Assembly: GCA_028703735.1 (NCBI GenBank)
Contig: JAQVMI010000137.1
Location: forward strand, 1-5,749
DNA: 5,749 nucleotides
DNA from: Candidatus Cloacimonadota bacterium
GTDB lineage: Bacteria > Cloacimonadota > Cloacimonadia > Cloacimonadales > Cloacimonadaceae
Direction of reading: 5' to 3'
How positions within the stretch are numbered: position 1 is the first letter of the stretch; each line of letters opens with the position of its first letter. Shown here piece after piece: positions 1-5,426 of this stretch. Below the pieces are notes generated by a model. It did no database searches and was not told where the DNA came from. It saw only the letters and a program-made list of their open reading frames with translations. The position numbers and the translations under genes were made by a program.

Positions 1-1481
1 CACTGGGCTTAGAACCACCTGCTTTTGTAAGAGATGTGCATCCCAAAGCAGAAGATATTATGCTAAGCAATATATTTACAGTTAACCAGGATGATCCGGT
101 TGGTTTAGCCACACAGCTTATAGATGAGCATAAGGTTCGCACTATTCCGGTGGTGGATTCTTTGGGTAATTATGCAGGGCTGGTAACTGTTATGGGTTTG
201 GCACATTATTTTATGCCAAAGCACTTTGCAGAGCGTCCATACTATACGTTTCGTCCGGAAAACTTCATCAAAGTTATTCCCGGTTGCTATTTACAAAAGG
301 GTTCTGCTGTAGAATTTGAAGCCCAAATGATGGTGGGTGCCATGGCTTTTGATACCTTCATCAGCCGTTTGCAATGTAGCATGAAAGAGCAGAAACAAAC
401 ATACCCTTTGCTAATTGTGGGGAACCGACCCGATGTAATAGAATATTCCTTAAAGCAGGATTTTCCGGTGATTATCTTTACCGGAATGGATGCCGTAGAT
501 TGCGAAAAGCTGGATATCAGCGGTTATAAGGGCTGGATATATATCTCCGAAGTGGATACAGCAGAAACAATCCGCTTGTTGCGTACCAGTATTCCGGTGA
601 AAGCTATTGCCAGTACCGTGCAGCCAACCCTAAAGATTTCCGACAATCTATCGGAGATTAAAAAAATTATGATGAATCGGGATCATCATGGTCTTGCGGT
701 TCTGGAAGGTGAAAAACTGCTGGGATTAGTTAGCAGCAGTTGTATGATAGATCCACCCAAGCACCAGGTTATAATGATAGATCATAACGAAGCAGCCCAA
801 TCTGTGGAAGGGATAGAACAAGCTGAAGTAATAGAAATTTTGGATCATCACCGTTTGGGAGCAATTAGAACACCTAACCCCATATATGTGTACGCCAAAC
901 CCTTGGGTAGTAGCTGTACCATAGTTTACAAACACTTCCAAAGCTTTGGTATAAAGCCTCCGCCAGAAATTGCTGCCTTGTTGCTTTCGGGCATTTTATC
1001 CGATACCATTATCCTGCGTTCTCCCACTACAACAGCCGAGGACATCTCTGCTGCAGAAGAACTGGCTGTTATTGTTTCCTTGGATTTGCAGGATTGGGGA
1101 ACCGATATCTTCCGCCATGCAGCATCATTATCTTCTGCAAACCCAGAACAAGCCGTTACCGCAGATTTCAAAATATACACCGAGAATAGCCACAGAGTTG
1201 GAATCGCCCAAATGGAAGTGATTACCCTGAATGACCTTGCATCTGTGGAACAAGACTACCTAAATGCCCTATACCACATCAAACAAAAATTCGCCCTGGA
1301 TTGGGCAATGCTGCTGATTACCGATATAATTGGGGAAGAGAGTATATTGATCTGCACCGAATTTGCCCTGGCAGATAACCTTATCTATCATCGGTTGGAT
1401 GCTAATACCTTCCATTTACCCGCAGTGTTATCCCGCAAGAAACAATTATTGCCAGAGATATTGAACGTTCTAAGCCAGTAG
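1..1481 (+). CDS. Family II Mn-dependent inorganic pyrophosphatase with CBS-DRTGG-CBS insert, 5' truncated
   Basis: Cytoplasmic enzyme that hydrolyses pyrophosphate to two phosphates. The frame is open to the window edge (first full codon at nt 3), so the true start and the N-terminal metal motif (normally like GHxxPDxDS) lie outside; the GTG at 36 is not the start. Of 492 visible residues, about 12-72 form a first CBS domain, 88-195 a DRTGG domain, 200-250 a second CBS domain, 254-345 the rest of the DHH domain and 360-492 the DHHA2 domain. Expected active-site residues are visible: Asp260 in MIDHNE, the DHH motif at 281-283, Asp334 in LSDT, Lys390 in ADFK and the SRKKQ motif near the C-terminus (Arg478, Lys479). 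In this family the insert binds adenine nucleotides: AMP/ADP usually inhibit, and ATP or Ap4A activate in DRTGG-containing forms. About 70 residues are probably missing. It converges on the next gene with a 40-bp gap and no clear terminator. Confidence 0.93.
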   Translation, partial: LGLEPPAFVRDVHPKAEDIMLSNIFTVNQDDPVGLATQLIDEHKVRTIPVVDSLGNYAGLVTVMGLAHYFMPKHFAERPYYTFRPENFIKVIPGCYLQKGSAVEFEAQMMVGAMAFDTFISRLQCSMKEQKQTYPLLIVGNRPDVIEYSLKQDFPVIIFTGMDAVDCEKLDISGYKGWIYISEVDTAETIRLLRTSIPVKAIASTVQPTLKISDNLSEIKKIMMNRDHHGLAVLEGEKLLGLVSSSCMIDPPKHQVIMIDHNEAAQSVEGIEQAEVIEILDHHRLGAIRTPNPIYVYAKPLGSSCTIVYKHFQSFGIKPPPEIAALLLSGILSDTIILRSPTTTAEDISAAEELAVIVSLDLQDWGTDIFRHAASLSSANPEQAVTADFKIYTENSHRVGIAQMEVITLNDLASVEQDYLNALYHIKQKFALDWAMLLITDIIGEESILICTEFALADNLIYHRLDANTFHLPAVLSRKKQLLPEILNVLSQ

Positions 1482-1521
1482 CATTAGCTAAAGAGGTGCA
1501 GATAATCCCCCTGGAGCATAT

Positions 1522-3141
1522 TTATTTTACCAGGACAACCTTTTGTATCGAGCTGTGGTTGCCTGCTGTATAGCGAATTACATATACACCAGAGGAAACA
1601 GATTTTCCTGCCTCATCTTTTCCATTCCAAATTCTGCTATGTGTTCCGGCATTTAGCATGGTGGCAGCCAAGGTGCAAATTTTCTCGCTTTTCAAATTAT
1701 AGATACTAAGCTCCACTTTGTCGGTTTTTGCCAAACTAAAAGAGATCGTGACGTTGGGATTGAATGGATTGGGATAAACAGATTGCAGCCTTGTGACAAG
1801 TGGAATGGGGGGAGGAGTGTTATACTGATTAGATTCCATCACTATTCTAATAGAGCCGTGCATTTGGTATCCACCATCCAAATCCAGATTTTGTAACCAA
1901 TAATAGTAACTACCATTTTCGGTAACCTCATCATCCACAAAACTGTAAAGGGACAAGGCTGATGTATTGGCTGCTCTTATTAGAGGGCTAACCAACTCAC
2001 TATCATTAATATCATTCACCCTACTCCGGTAAATGTAGTAGCCCAACACATTTGTTTCCGATTGGGTTGTCCACACCAGTTTTACTTGGTTTTGGGAAAT
2101 TGCGGATGCTGTGAAGGACGAAAGTTCCACCGGTAAGGTTTCGTCATTCACTGTCTCGGTATATGCAATTTTTGCAGGTGTACTACCTGTTCTTTCGGTG
2201 GAATACCAAATCCTGAAATTGTTAGTATTATCGTTTAGAGGAACCAGGCTTGCACGGTATAGAACTTTGTCCCAAGCATTCGAAACAGGAGATAAAACCG
2301 GATTCGACCCAAAGACCCAAGCAATGCCATCTTCCGAATATCCCAGAAACAATTCACCTCCATATCCCTGGTATGGACCCACTTGATTTATCATCCAGTA
2401 GTAACCATTATGATAAATCACATCTATATGCCAGGTTTCGGTAAGCGGTTTGCTATTAATATCATAAGAAAATGGCAGAATATTTGTAAGCACAGGGGCA
2501 GACCATGTTCCTGTTATTGATGCTGCTTCCCGATACATCACCTGACGGGGTGTGCCTTTTTTTACATACCACAACATATATTTCCCGTTTTGGTAGATAA
2601 TTGATGGCGAGATAAGAGATCCGGAATTAGTAGTAATATGTGTAAGAACAGTTACTTTATTTGTCCAAGTGATTCCATCTGTGGTGGAACGAGAGAAGAT
2701 TGTCTCTGTATTCCAGCTTACCACCCGCCTCCAAATGCAATACATCGTATTACCATCTGGGGACATCAATAAGTCTGGATCGGAATTGTAAGTACTTGCG
2801 CTGGAAGCAAAGCTATCTATAGGGTTAGTTGCTCCGGGAGGGACTATCCAGGATACATTGTCGTTAGAAACTACTATACTGGGGTTTTCGTAAACAGCAT
2901 TAGTATTGGGGAACGGAGTAAAAGCCATCCAGTATTTGTAACCATTCCAACCCGAGGGGAAATACAGCACATCAGGATGAAGTATCTCATCCTGAGCAGA
3001 GGAGTTTTGGACATAAGCAGGTATGTTCAGAGGTGCAACAGCATTTGTCGCTACATAGGAATCTATATTGGGTGATGCATGCATTAAACCAATATAAACT
3101 AAAACTATACTCAGCATCAATATCCGAACTCGAATTGGCAT
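1522..3141 (-). CDS. Exported five-repeat propeller protein (GH43/GH32-like) with Fn3-like domain and FlgD/Por-type sorting tail
   Basis: Predicted secreted or surface protein of 539 residues. I chose the ATG at 3141 because an AAAGGAGA site lies just before it and a signal peptide follows at once (basic start, hydrophobic residues about 7-20, likely cleavage near residue 22). The open frame reaches an ATG at 3210, but that start has no ribosome site and lies upstream of the likely promoter. Residues 55-330 hold five similar units, starting near HPDVLYF (55), DPDLLMS (121), SPSIIYQ (178), HIDVIYH (238) and RASLVPL (296), each followed by a turn and an aromatic strand such as YMLWY or YYWMI. 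This pattern is typical of five-bladed propellers of the GH43/GH32/GH68 type. Residues 336-435 resemble a fibronectin-III-like domain (LPVELSSFTA start). After a proline linker (443-448), residues 449-539 form a FlgD-like Por-type sorting domain with YPNPFNP at 456-462. Catalytic acids cannot be assigned safely, so the protein may bind glycans rather than cut them. Confidence 0.88.
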   Translation of the reverse strand: MPIRVRILMLSIVLVYIGLMHASPNIDSYVATNAVAPLNIPAYVQNSSAQDEILHPDVLYFPSGWNGYKYWMAFTPFPNTNAVYENPSIVVSNDNVSWIVPPGATNPIDSFASSASTYNSDPDLLMSPDGNTMYCIWRRVVSWNTETIFSRSTTDGITWTNKVTVLTHITTNSGSLISPSIIYQNGKYMLWYVKKGTPRQVMYREAASITGTWSAPVLTNILPFSYDINSKPLTETWHIDVIYHNGYYWMINQVGPYQGYGGELFLGYSEDGIAWVFGSNPVLSPVSNAWDKVLYRASLVPLNDNTNNFRIWYSTERTGSTPAKIAYTETVNDETLPVELSSFTASAISQNQVKLVWTTQSETNVLGYYIYRSRVNDINDSELVSPLIRAANTSALSLYSFVDDEVTENGSYYYWLQNLDLDGGYQMHGSIRIVMESNQYNTPPPIPLVTRLQSVYPNPFNPNVTISFSLAKTDKVELSIYNLKSEKICTLAATMLNAGTHSRIWNGKDEAGKSVSSGVYVIRYTAGNHSSIQKVVLVK

Positions 3142-3142
3142 T

Positions 3143-3153
3143 AAGTCTCCTTT
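3143..3153 (-). promoter_or_regulatory. Ribosome binding site deciding the start of the surface protein
   Basis: Minus-strand AAAGGAGACTTA directly precedes the ATG at 3141, with GGAG about 5 bases from the start codon. No comparable site precedes the in-frame ATG at 3210. It fixes the start that gives an N-terminal signal peptide. Confidence 0.8.
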
Positions 3154-3176
3154 TATATGGTCACTTTTATGGTATG

Positions 3177-3205
3177 AGTATATGTTAAACTGATTTACGT
3201 GGAAA
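3177..3205 (-). promoter_or_regulatory. Candidate sigma70-type promoter for the surface protein gene
   Basis: On the minus strand TTTCCA (3205-3200, 4/6 to consensus) and TATACT (3182-3177, 5/6) are separated by 17 bases. Transcription would start near 3170, leaving a leader of about 28 bases with the AAAGGAGA site and the ATG at 3141. This supports the shorter start. Consensus is taken from well-studied bacteria and may not hold fully in this phylum. Confidence 0.45.
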
Positions 3206-3210
3206 AGCAA

Positions 3211-3607
3211 TAGTAAAATCGGTCAAAGACTTATTTTGGTTTATATCCCTACCTTAAAGAGGATTATCCCTACTCAGATAAACAGGTATGCAATCCAACC
3301 CACTGGCAAGGCATTTGCTTTCACCAGCATGGTTCCAGTTACCATGCACTTACCATGTATCTACTTTTGTAGCTTCAGAGTAATTTAGGGGATAGATAAC
3401 AGAGACAGTTAGAGCAGGGGGCATTGCTGCCGTTGATAGCATTAAAGCTTGTTAATTCTCTGGTTTGGCAGCAAGAACTCATGCGGGCAGATTTGATGGG
3501 GTATAGTGTTCGCATTAGTCCTTTGCGCAGTTGTAATATGTAGTTAGCTCTTAAACTGAGATGAAGCGCAAATGACTCCTGCTTTTTGTAAAGCGCAAAT
3601 GACTCCT
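3211..3607. other. 397-base stretch without a confident gene; hairpins and repeats
   Basis: No protein gene is convincing here. Structure seen: a 7-bp perfect hairpin at 3327-3347 (GCATGGT / ACCATGC, 7-base loop); an 8-bp inverted pair TTGCTGCC (3424-3431) and GGCAGCAA (3467-3474) 35 bases apart; and the 17-bp repeat cluster at 3517-3607. On the minus strand a frame is open from 3617 to a stop at 3375 (80 codons). In it an ATG at 3515 with AAAGGA three bases upstream could start a 46-residue cysteine-containing peptide (CC, then CxxCxC). On the plus strand another frame is open from about 3400 to 3540. I recognise neither product, and open frames on both strands over one stretch suggest a decayed or repeated sequence rather than a gene. 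Confidence 0.4.
3564..3607. repeat. Two direct copies of a 17-bp repeat, 27-bp period
   Basis: AAGCGCAAATGACTCCT occurs identically at 3564-3580 and 3591-3607, separated by 10 bases. The second copy ends exactly where the stop codon of the 93-residue gene begins (3608). An inverted copy with one mismatch (AGTCCTTTGCGC) lies at 3517-3528 and could pair with either direct copy over 11 of 12 positions. On the minus strand this would lie in the 3' untranslated part of the 93-residue gene's transcript. No T-run follows, so it is not a standard intrinsic terminator. Confidence 0.85.
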
Positions 3608-3889
3608 CTATTCGTCTTTAATCAGCGGATATTCCTTCCCATCTATTTCCAAAGTATATTCTGTACCAAAGAAGCCTTGTTTTACGGAAACTAATACCAA
3701 TCTATCATCTTCATTGGGTTGTAGAAACCCTCTTAGCTTAAAGTTGCCAACGATTCCGGATATTTGGTCATTTTTCCTATTGTTGATGATTAAAGCGTAT
3801 TGTCCACCCAAACCAGATACCCTTGCTTCCACTTCAATTCTGTACTTTCCTTCAAAATCGCAATATGCGTGATCTTTAAACACTCCCAT
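3608..3889 (-). CDS. Small beta-rich protein of unknown function with apparent internal duplication
   Basis: Unrecognised 93-residue protein, probably cytoplasmic: there is no signal peptide or membrane segment. The ATG at 3889 is well supported by AAGGAGA about 5-6 bases upstream on the minus strand. The composition suggests beta strands with glycine turns. Residues 16-38 (RIEVEARV...GQYALIINNRK) and 63-86 (RLVLVSVK...EYTLEIDGKE) align as two copies: a strand beginning R[IL]x[VL], a GxxG turn, then YxLxI[ND][NG], with one residue inserted in the second. The closing EYTLEIDGK recalls strand motifs of FAIM-type beta-sandwich proteins, but this is a short match and I do not assign that family. 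It stands alone between two repeat-bearing intergenic stretches. A weak promoter with a perfect TTGACA lies 75-80 bases upstream. The strong ribosome site and clean frame argue for a real gene. Confidence 0.75.
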   Translation of the reverse strand: MGVFKDHAYCDFEGKYRIEVEARVSGLGGQYALIINNRKNDQISGIVGNFKLRGFLQPNEDDRLVLVSVKQGFFGTEYTLEIDGKEYPLIKDE

Positions 3890-3940
3890 AATTTCTCCTT
3901 AGTTATTACGCAACTGATTCTAACATCACAATGGAGCGAG

Positions 3941-3969
3941 CATTAATTCGTACTTTTGTATTGTGTCAA
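3941..3969 (-). promoter_or_regulatory. Possible promoter for the 93-residue gene (good -35, weak -10)
   Basis: Minus-strand TTGACA (3969-3964) is a perfect -35 element. At 17 bases spacing the -10 would be TTAATG (3946-3941), which is poor, and 18 bases gives TAATGC, also poor. The site is correctly placed, with a predicted leader of roughly 45 bases. It may need an activator or a different sigma factor, or be chance. Confidence 0.3.
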
Positions 3970-4087
3970 GAATAATTTGCATTTTGCTACATAAAATCTG
4001 CATGAGAATGTTTATAATTGCCCAACCAACTGTAACATAGCTATGAGATTGCGTGATAACTAATCAAGTCATGCAAAATCCTTTGTC

Positions 4088-4107
4088 ATTCCTGCGAAGG
4101 CAGGAAT
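4088..4107. repeat. Left REP-like hairpin of the nested element
   Basis: ATTCCTGC (4088-4095) and GCAGGAAT (4100-4107) form a perfect 8-bp stem around a GAAG loop. It is flanked by GTC and CCAG, as in widespread intergenic palindromes. Confidence 0.85.
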
Positions 4108-4201
4108 CCAGCCAATAAAAAGACACTTTCATTGTGGCACTGTAATATATTGCAATACAACTGATTATGTGTAGATTCACTGGAGTTGTTACGTTACTTG
4201 G

Positions 4202-4222
4202 ATTCCGGATCAAGTCCGGAAT
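4202..4222. repeat. Right REP-like hairpin of the nested element
   Basis: ATTCCGGA (4202-4209) and TCCGGAAT (4215-4222) form a perfect 8-bp stem with a 5-base loop. Its outer bases are the reverse complement of the left hairpin's outer bases, but the inner stem bases differ (CCGGA versus CCTGC). Compensating changes on both sides of each stem keep both hairpins paired. Confidence 0.85.
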
Positions 4223-4310
4223 GACAGAGTTACTTAGCTGTTATAAAGTGTTTTCCCACAGTCTCAATCCTATGTTACATCAGATAGTGTGATGGGCTAC
4301 ACCAATCCCA

Positions 4311-4340
4311 AAATAAAAAAAGGGGAACCGAAATTCCCCT
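4311..4340 (-). terminator. Intrinsic terminator of the csbD-like / lipoprotein unit
   Basis: Read on the minus strand, AGGGGAA (4340-4334) pairs perfectly with TTCCCCT (4327-4321) around a 6-base loop. It is followed at once by six T, an A and four more T. It lies about 57 bases beyond the lipoprotein stop codon, a textbook placement. The plus-strand side lacks a T-run, so it works in one direction. Confidence 0.9.
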
Positions 4341-4355
4341 CATCTTATGCTATAC

Positions 4356-4378
4356 CGAAAAGCTACTTTTGCTTTTCG
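4356..4378 (-). other. Extra 3'-UTR hairpin before the terminator
   Basis: CGAAAAGC (4356-4363) and GCTTTTCG (4371-4378) form a perfect 8-bp stem with a 7-base loop, between the lipoprotein stop codon and the terminator. No T-run follows. It could protect the 3' end of the mRNA or bind a protein; the role is unknown. Confidence 0.7.
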
Positions 4379-4397
4379 AAGTTGTTAAACCCAACCA

Positions 4398-4847
4398 CTA
4401 TTTGCTGTTTACTACAAATCCTTTAAGGGCTGAGCCAAGCTTATCCATATCACCATCAAGCTCTGCCTTAAACTTTTCCCAGGAATTCTTACCATCATCT
4501 TTGAAATTATTCAGCTTTGATCTCAGCTCTTTGTTGGATTTTTCAAGTGATTCGATTTCCTTGTTATACGCTGCTTTCAGCTTGCCATTGGTTCCAACCA
4601 TATCTGCTTTGTAATCTGCAATTATTTTGTCATTTGCAGCCATTCTGGCATTCGCCTGGTCTTTGTACTCCTGCCAGGTCTTCACAGCTTCAGATTCGGC
4701 GGTTGCTTCTTTGAGATCTTGCTCTGCTTCCACCATGTTTTCTTGGGCATCATCAACCTTTTGATCTGCTTTCTTATTGCATCCGGAGAGCATTATCAGC
4801 ATAATTAATACGATGCCGATAAATAGGATTGTTTTGGGGTAGTTCAT
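4398..4847 (-). CDS. Coiled-coil lipoprotein, sll1863-type stress-family-like
   Basis: Predicted envelope lipoprotein of 149 residues. The ATG at 4847 has AAAGGAAA upstream. Residues 5-20 are a strongly hydrophobic signal segment ending in lipobox LSGC, so Cys23 should be lipidated. Residue +2 is Asn, not Asp, consistent with outer-membrane sorting under the E. coli rule, which may not apply here. Residues 24-142 are charged, rich in Lys, Glu, Asp and Ala, and read as long amphipathic helices or coiled coil: DAQENMVEAEQDLKEA near 33-48, then EIESLEKSNKELRSKL at 97-112. The tail has the pattern WEKFKAELDGDMDKLGSALKGF (split as W123 to L130 and D131 to F144). From memory this matches small lipoproteins annotated with an sll1863-type stress-response domain, whose molecular role is not known. 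It follows the csbD-like gene by 71 bases on the same strand, which supports a stress-linked unit. A terminator follows. Confidence 0.85.
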   Translation of the reverse strand: MNYPKTILFIGIVLIMLIMLSGCNKKADQKVDDAQENMVEAEQDLKEATAESEAVKTWQEYKDQANARMAANDKIIADYKADMVGTNGKLKAAYNKEIESLEKSNKELRSKLNNFKDDGKNSWEKFKAELDGDMDKLGSALKGFVVNSK

Positions 4848-4918
4848 TAGTTTTCCTTTGTTTCTTAGTGTTGGTGTCTAATATTAAGGCTCTCTCAGCA
4901 AGCCACATAATGGGGAAT

Positions 4919-5104
4919 TTAGATTTTTGAGATCAGATCTCGTATGGTATCTTTGCTTTTCCCCAGTTTCTTTTGCAATCTGCCCAGTAATTCTTCCTCT
5001 TTGCCTTCTGCGAAGAGTAAATCGTCATCTGTGAGATCAGCATACTTCTGCTTTAACTTCCCTGCGATTTCGTTCCAGTTTCCTTTGATAGTGAGCTTTT
5101 CCAT
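4919..5104 (-). CDS. CsbD-like small stress protein
   Basis: Small soluble cytoplasmic protein of 61 residues of the CsbD family (B. subtilis CsbD, E. coli YjbJ). Members accumulate in general or osmotic stress and have no known biochemical activity. Diagnostic features are present: [22 protein letters not shown] (residues about 8-29, the GNWxxxxGKxKxxxxxLTDDD signature), then [16 protein letters not shown] (33-48, matching the family's EGKxxxLxGxxQxxxG) and a helical C-terminus. The length is typical. The ATG at 5104 is fixed by a perfect AGGAGG (5114-5109) four bases upstream, suggesting strong translation. It is the first gene of a likely two-gene unit with the coiled-coil lipoprotein, 71 bases apart with no terminator between. 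Its promoter should lie in 5115-5260 but I cannot place it firmly. Confidence 0.93.
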   Translation of the reverse strand: MEKLTIKGNWNEIAGKLKQKYADLTDDDLLFAEGKEEELLGRLQKKLGKSKDTIRDLISKI

Positions 5105-5108
5105 TGAA

Positions 5109-5114
5109 CCTCCT
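5109..5114 (-). promoter_or_regulatory. Perfect Shine-Dalgarno of the csbD-like gene
   Basis: Minus-strand AGGAGG followed by TTCA and the ATG at 5104. It is the strongest ribosome site in the window and fits an abundant small protein. Confidence 0.85.
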
Positions 5115-5202
5115 ATGGTTATGGAATGTACCGTGATAGAACACCTTCCGCAATTGAACTATAAACATAAGCGTGAAAAAAAATTGCCCAATTCGTAATT
5201 GC

Positions 5203-5234
5203 ATTCGAAGCTTGGTATCGAATCATCTATAGAT
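5203..5234. promoter_or_regulatory. Possible operator: inverted repeat plus adjacent palindrome
   Basis: ATTCGA (5203-5208) and TCGAAT (5218-5223) are a perfect 6-bp inverted pair with a 9-base spacer. Two bases on lies the 10-bp palindrome ATCTATAGAT (5225-5234). Paired symmetric sites between divergent genes are what a dimeric regulator would use, but short AT-rich palindromes arise often by chance. Confidence 0.25.
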
Positions 5235-5426
5235 AAAATAATCATGAATTGGTAAAAGCAACTTATTATATTTGAATAGTTTCCCTGCATTGCCTATATT
5301 TGTGGAAAGAAATCCTCAGACAGGGTACCTGAAAGGCTTATATGTAACATAACACCTTGCCAAACTACAAAGCTTACCCATAGCAAAGAACGGAAAATCA
5401 AATCAAATGAAAAATAGTAAATTTAC

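Larger units (their letters stand above)
4031..4279. repeat. Nested inverted-repeat element, MITE/REP-like composite
   Basis: Three layers of symmetry share a centre near 4152-4155. The outer arms 4031-4053 and 4257-4279 begin with a perfect 10-bp inverted pair TGTAACATAG / CTATGTTACA and continue imperfectly (about 18 of 23). The inner arms 4084-4110 and 4199-4226 carry TGTCATTCC...GGAATCCA against TGGATTCC...GGAATGACA. The gap between outer and inner arm is 30 bases on both sides. Each inner arm is also a hairpin of its own. A 10-bp palindrome TATTGCAATA sits at 4148-4157. No transposase is present. TGTCATTCC...GGAATCCA hairpins of this style recur as dispersed repeats in many bacterial genomes, so a non-autonomous mobile or REP-type element is likely. 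Confidence 0.65.
3890..4397. other. 508-base gene-poor stretch: promoter, nested inverted repeats, terminator
   Basis: No coding frame is supported in this stretch. From left to right it holds the leader and possible promoter of the 93-residue gene, the nested inverted-repeat element (4031-4279), and two hairpins downstream of the lipoprotein gene (4311-4378). Bases 4280-4310 show nothing I can name. Confidence 0.6.

Noticed and set aside
36..38. GTG as the start of the pyrophosphatase
   Set aside because: The frame stays open to the window edge, the residues before it fit the family, and the essential N-terminal DHH half would otherwise be missing.
726..1221. Three overlapping frames inside the pyrophosphatase gene
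   Set aside because: They are shadows of a strongly conserved coding frame, with low-complexity or implausible protein sequence.
1482..1521. Shared terminator between the convergent genes
   Set aside because: No stem with a T-run is visible in the 40-base gap on either strand.
2111..2444. Plus-strand frames inside the surface protein gene
   Set aside because: They are antisense to a coherent multi-domain protein and have no ribosome sites.
3142..3210. Longer N-terminus for the surface protein starting at the ATG at 3210
   Set aside because: It has no ribosome site, would bury the signal peptide 23 residues inside, and overlaps the predicted promoter at 3177-3205. The ATG at 3141 has AAAGGAGA.
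3211..3607. tRNA or other structured RNA gene
   Set aside because: No cloverleaf, T-loop consensus or known riboswitch core could be found by eye; only isolated short hairpins.
4084..4226. CRISPR array
   Set aside because: There are only two inverted, not direct, units and no regular spacer-repeat pattern.
4369..4714. Plus-strand frames opposite the lipoprotein gene
   Set aside because: Their Leu/Ser-rich translations are the expected antisense of a Lys/Glu-rich coiled coil.
4944..5198. Plus-strand frame opposite the csbD-like gene
   Set aside because: It is antisense to a clear CsbD-family protein with a perfect ribosome site.
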